Of a DNA stretch of 6,960 nucleotides, positions 5,112 through 6,960 are shown piece by piece. The first letter of the stretch is position 1. Each line of letters starts with the position of its first letter. Where the stretch lies: assembly GCA_030638935.1 (NCBI GenBank), contig DAOWDR010000579.1, positions 1 to 6,960 of the forward strand, read 5' to 3'. The notes under the pieces were generated by a model. It did not search any database. It was not told the origin of the DNA and worked only from the letters and a program-made list of their open reading frames with translations. Position numbers and translations under genes: made by a program. Source of the stretch: Desulfobacteraceae bacterium. Its GTDB lineage: Bacteria; Desulfobacterota; Desulfobacteria; Desulfobacterales; Desulfobacteraceae.

Positions 5112-5984
5112 ATGCTTAAAATAGGAAAATATAATGAGTTGGTTGTGGAAAGCCGGGTTGAATTCGGGCTGTATTTAGATTCCGACCAAGGGCGGATTCT
5201 GCTTCCCCAAAAATATGTTTCAAACGGTTTAGAGGTAGGGGATACCCTTGAGGTGTTTGTATATACCGATTCTGAAGACCGCCTTGTTGCAACGACTTTA
5301 AAGCCAAAGGGAGTTGTTGGAGATTTTGTTTTCCTTGAAGCAAAAGATATTGCATCATTTGGGACATTTATGGACTGGGGGCTTGAAAAAGACTTGCTGG
5401 TACCCAAAAGTGAGCAGCAGGACAGGATGGTTCCCCCCAAAAAATACCTTGTAAAGATCTGCTTTGATGAGGTGACAGGCAGGGTTTTCGGCACCACAAA
5501 AATCTCTGTGAATTGCGATAAAAATACCCGGGATCTCAGGGCGGGGCAGAAAGTAGATCTTCTCATCCACTCCCTCACCGCCCTTGGTATCATGGCCGTG
5601 GTAAATAATCGATACTTTGGTATGCTATACAAAAGCGAGACCTATCAGGACCTGTCCGTGGGAGACAGGTGCACCGGGTATATCATGCGGCTTCGCGAGG
5701 ATAAGAAAATTGACCTCACCTTAAAAGAGCCTGGTTATAGTTCTGTAAAAGGCTCGGGAGAAACCATTGTAAATATTTTAAATAAAGCAGGTGGTTTTAT
5801 ACCCTGCCATGATAAGAGTTCGCCCCAAGAGATTAAAAATATTTTTTCCATGAGTAAAAAAGAATTTAAAAGAGCCGTAGGCGGCTTGTTTAAAGAAGGG
5901 GTCCTGGAGTTGAACGAAAACGGAATCAGGCTTAAACAAGGTAAAAAACCAAAAAAAGTTAATCCATGGAATTCTAAATCATAA
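5112..5984 (+). CDS. CvfB/YitL-like S1 RNA-binding protein
   Basis: The 290-aa product has the CvfB layout: three S1-like beta-barrels and a C-terminal winged helix. Barrel 1 (about 3-63) includes GLYLDSDQGRILLP. Barrel 2 (about 67-130) carries the family hallmark SFGTFMDWGLEKDLLVPKSEQ, split here as SFGTFMDWGL and EKDLLVPKSEQ. Barrel 3 (about 145-208) includes YFGMLYKSE and LREDKKIDLTL. The winged helix (about 214-275) ends in a basic tail (KQGKKPKK). Members bind RNA in the cytoplasm; Staphylococcus CvfB affects virulence-gene expression, and the role in other bacteria is not settled. The ATG at 5112 has AGGA (5103-5106) 5 nt upstream. The gene sits 24 nt after the SDR gene and 2 nt before the amidohydrolase, so it is probably co-transcribed with both. 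A functional link to either enzyme is not evident from sequence. Confidence 0.87.
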   Translation: MLKIGKYNELVVESRVEFGLYLDSDQGRILLPQKYVSNGLEVGDTLEVFVYTDSEDRLVATTLKPKGVVGDFVFLEAKDIASFGTFMDWGLEKDLLVPKSEQQDRMVPPKKYLVKICFDEVTGRVFGTTKISVNCDKNTRDLRAGQKVDLLIHSLTALGIMAVVNNRYFGMLYKSETYQDLSVGDRCTGYIMRLREDKKIDLTLKEPGYSSVKGSGETIVNILNKAGGFIPCHDKSSPQEIKNIFSMSKKEFKRAVGGLFKEGVLELNENGIRLKQGKKPKKVNPWNSKS

Positions 5985-5986
5985 AA

Positions 5987-6960
5987 ATGTTTCAAAAAAA
6001 CAGAGCCGCAAAACCACAGCTTGCCAGGTGCAAACAAATTATCACGGGGATTTTTGAACAACCCCCCATTGATAACGGCGGTATCATCCATGACGGAAAT
6101 ACCATACTTGGGGTCGGCCCGTATAACCAGATGAAAAAAGAGTGTTCAGGTACAATTATCGATCTTGGGGGAGTGACCATTGTGCCTGGGCTTGTAAATG
6201 CCCATTGCCACCTGAAATTATCTAAGCTTGAGGGTAAAACCACCCCTGGTCAGGGCTTTGTATCCTGGCTTTTGAGTATGCTGGCAAATGATTACAGACA
6301 GACAGATTATGATGCCGTTGAAAAGGCAGTGATGGTCGCCAGGGACCAGGGCATCTGCTGTTTTGGTGATATCCTGACAACCATGGATACCAAAATCGCC
6401 GACATCCTCACAAAATACAGGGTTTACCATATCTGCTTTTGCGAAGCCTTTGGATTTTTACCCATTGATGATGAATGCGCCATTCCCTATGGAAAAAGTG
6501 AATACGGGGCCATTGCAGGCGCAGGCCATGCCCTGCATACCACCAGCCCAGATGTTTTACAGGAGATAAAAAAACAGGATCAAAAAAAAGGCCTGCCCTT
6601 TTCAATTCATATGTCTGAGCATGAAGATGAAACAGGTATGCTCATGGGGGAGAAAACCCAATTTTACAAGTTGCTGGAAGAAAATAATATGCTGGGAAGC
6701 AAATATTTTCCGCCCATGAAAACACCTGTTGAATATGGACAGGACCTGGGGCTTCTGGACAGGAACACCCTGGCTGTGCATTGTGTCCAGGTGACGGACA
6801 ATGATATTGAAATTCTTGCCAAAACCTGCACAAATGTATGTTTATGCCCTCGCAGCAATGCATTTATCGGTGTGGGCCGGGCCCCCTGGGAAAAGATACT
6901 TTCCGCAGGGATTTGTGTCAGTCTGGGAACAGACAGCATTGCATCCAACCATGATCTGAA
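5987..6960 (+). CDS. Metal-dependent amidohydrolase/deaminase of the cytosine deaminase-ATZ/TRZ family, 3' truncated by window
   Basis: The frame is open from the ATG at 5987 through the right edge (324 codons visible of a family length near 400-450), so it is partial only because of the window. It starts 2 nt after the cvfB-like stop; no good SD is visible, so translational coupling is likely. An N-terminal beta-sandwich part (DNGGIIHDGNTILGVG) leads into PGLVNAHCHLKLS with metal ligands H73 and H75. Then come H181 in GHALHTTSP, H208 and E211 in IHMSEHEDE, H265 in LAVHCVQ and D316 in GTDSIASN. These are the full set of metal and catalytic positions of deaminases acting on purine-type or S-adenosyl-derived substrates. 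Relatives include 5-methylthioadenosine/S-adenosylhomocysteine deaminase and aminodeoxyfutalosine deaminase (MqnX, menaquinone synthesis). GHALHTTS replaces the commoner HAPYT-type motif. MqnX is plausible for a menaquinone-using anaerobe but is not demonstrated here. Confidence 0.85.
   Translation, partial: MFQKNRAAKPQLARCKQIITGIFEQPPIDNGGIIHDGNTILGVGPYNQMKKECSGTIIDLGGVTIVPGLVNAHCHLKLSKLEGKTTPGQGFVSWLLSMLANDYRQTDYDAVEKAVMVARDQGICCFGDILTTMDTKIADILTKYRVYHICFCEAFGFLPIDDECAIPYGKSEYGAIAGAGHALHTTSPDVLQEIKKQDQKKGLPFSIHMSEHEDETGMLMGEKTQFYKLLEENNMLGSKYFPPMKTPVEYGQDLGLLDRNTLAVHCVQVTDNDIEILAKTCTNVCLCPRSNAFIGVGRAPWEKILSAGICVSLGTDSIASNHDL

Noticed and set aside
5084..5632. Minus-strand open frame of 182 codons opposite the CvfB-like gene
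   Set aside because: The plus-strand product matches the CvfB domain layout throughout, and the antisense translation shows no coherent domain.

Overview
This window (about 45% GC by eye) reads like the chromosome of an anaerobic, probably sulfate-reducing member of the Desulfobacterota such as a Desulfobacula or Desulfobacter relative. The assignment is an inference from gene content: a glycyl-radical-enzyme activase, a sulfide:quinone-reductase-like flavoprotein paired with a DUF1641 protein, a MFE-2-type hydroxyacyl-CoA dehydrogenase, and a deaminase-type amidohydrolase. No rRNA or other phylogenetic marker is present. All seven genes lie on the + strand. Six are complete with no frameshift, and the last runs off the right edge. 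I saw no tRNA, rRNA, IS element, CRISPR array or attachment site.

Layout. (1) 46-1002: a radical-SAM activase with a two-cluster ferredoxin insert; its glycyl radical enzyme partner is not in view. (2) 1068-1934: a tandem FMN-binding split-barrel (pyridoxamine-phosphate-oxidase-like) protein with a clear internal duplication. An inverted repeat sits at its stop codon. (3) 2010-2037: a strong sigma70-type promoter whose spacer and -10 box carry a perfect 15-bp dyad (TACCAC-cgt-GTGGTA). It drives a two-gene unit: an SQR-like FAD oxidoreductase (2103-3335) and a DUF1641 protein (3346-3996). The unit is closed by a long nested-hairpin terminator (4022-4079). (4) 4080-4178: an AT-rich intergenic region with a perfect 16-bp palindrome. 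It precedes a second tight run of genes: an MFE-2-type short-chain dehydrogenase (4179-5087), a CvfB/YitL-like S1 RNA-binding protein (5112-5984, 24-nt gap) and a metal-dependent deaminase/amidohydrolase (5987 to beyond the window, 2-nt gap).

How they may work together. The central two-gene unit is the most self-contained system: own promoter, own operator, translational coupling and own terminator. It probably carries out membrane-associated sulfur or quinone redox chemistry, and the dyad suggests a specific repressor encoded elsewhere. The activase and split-barrel genes appear to be the end of an upstream operon. The SDR-cvfB-amidohydrolase run mixes acyl-CoA oxidation, RNA binding and deamination, so co-transcription there need not mean one pathway. 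I did not find a clearly novel multigene system. The best leads are the dyad-controlled SQR/DUF1641 unit, the duplicated split-barrel protein, and the activase with its altered GGE motif and unseen partner.
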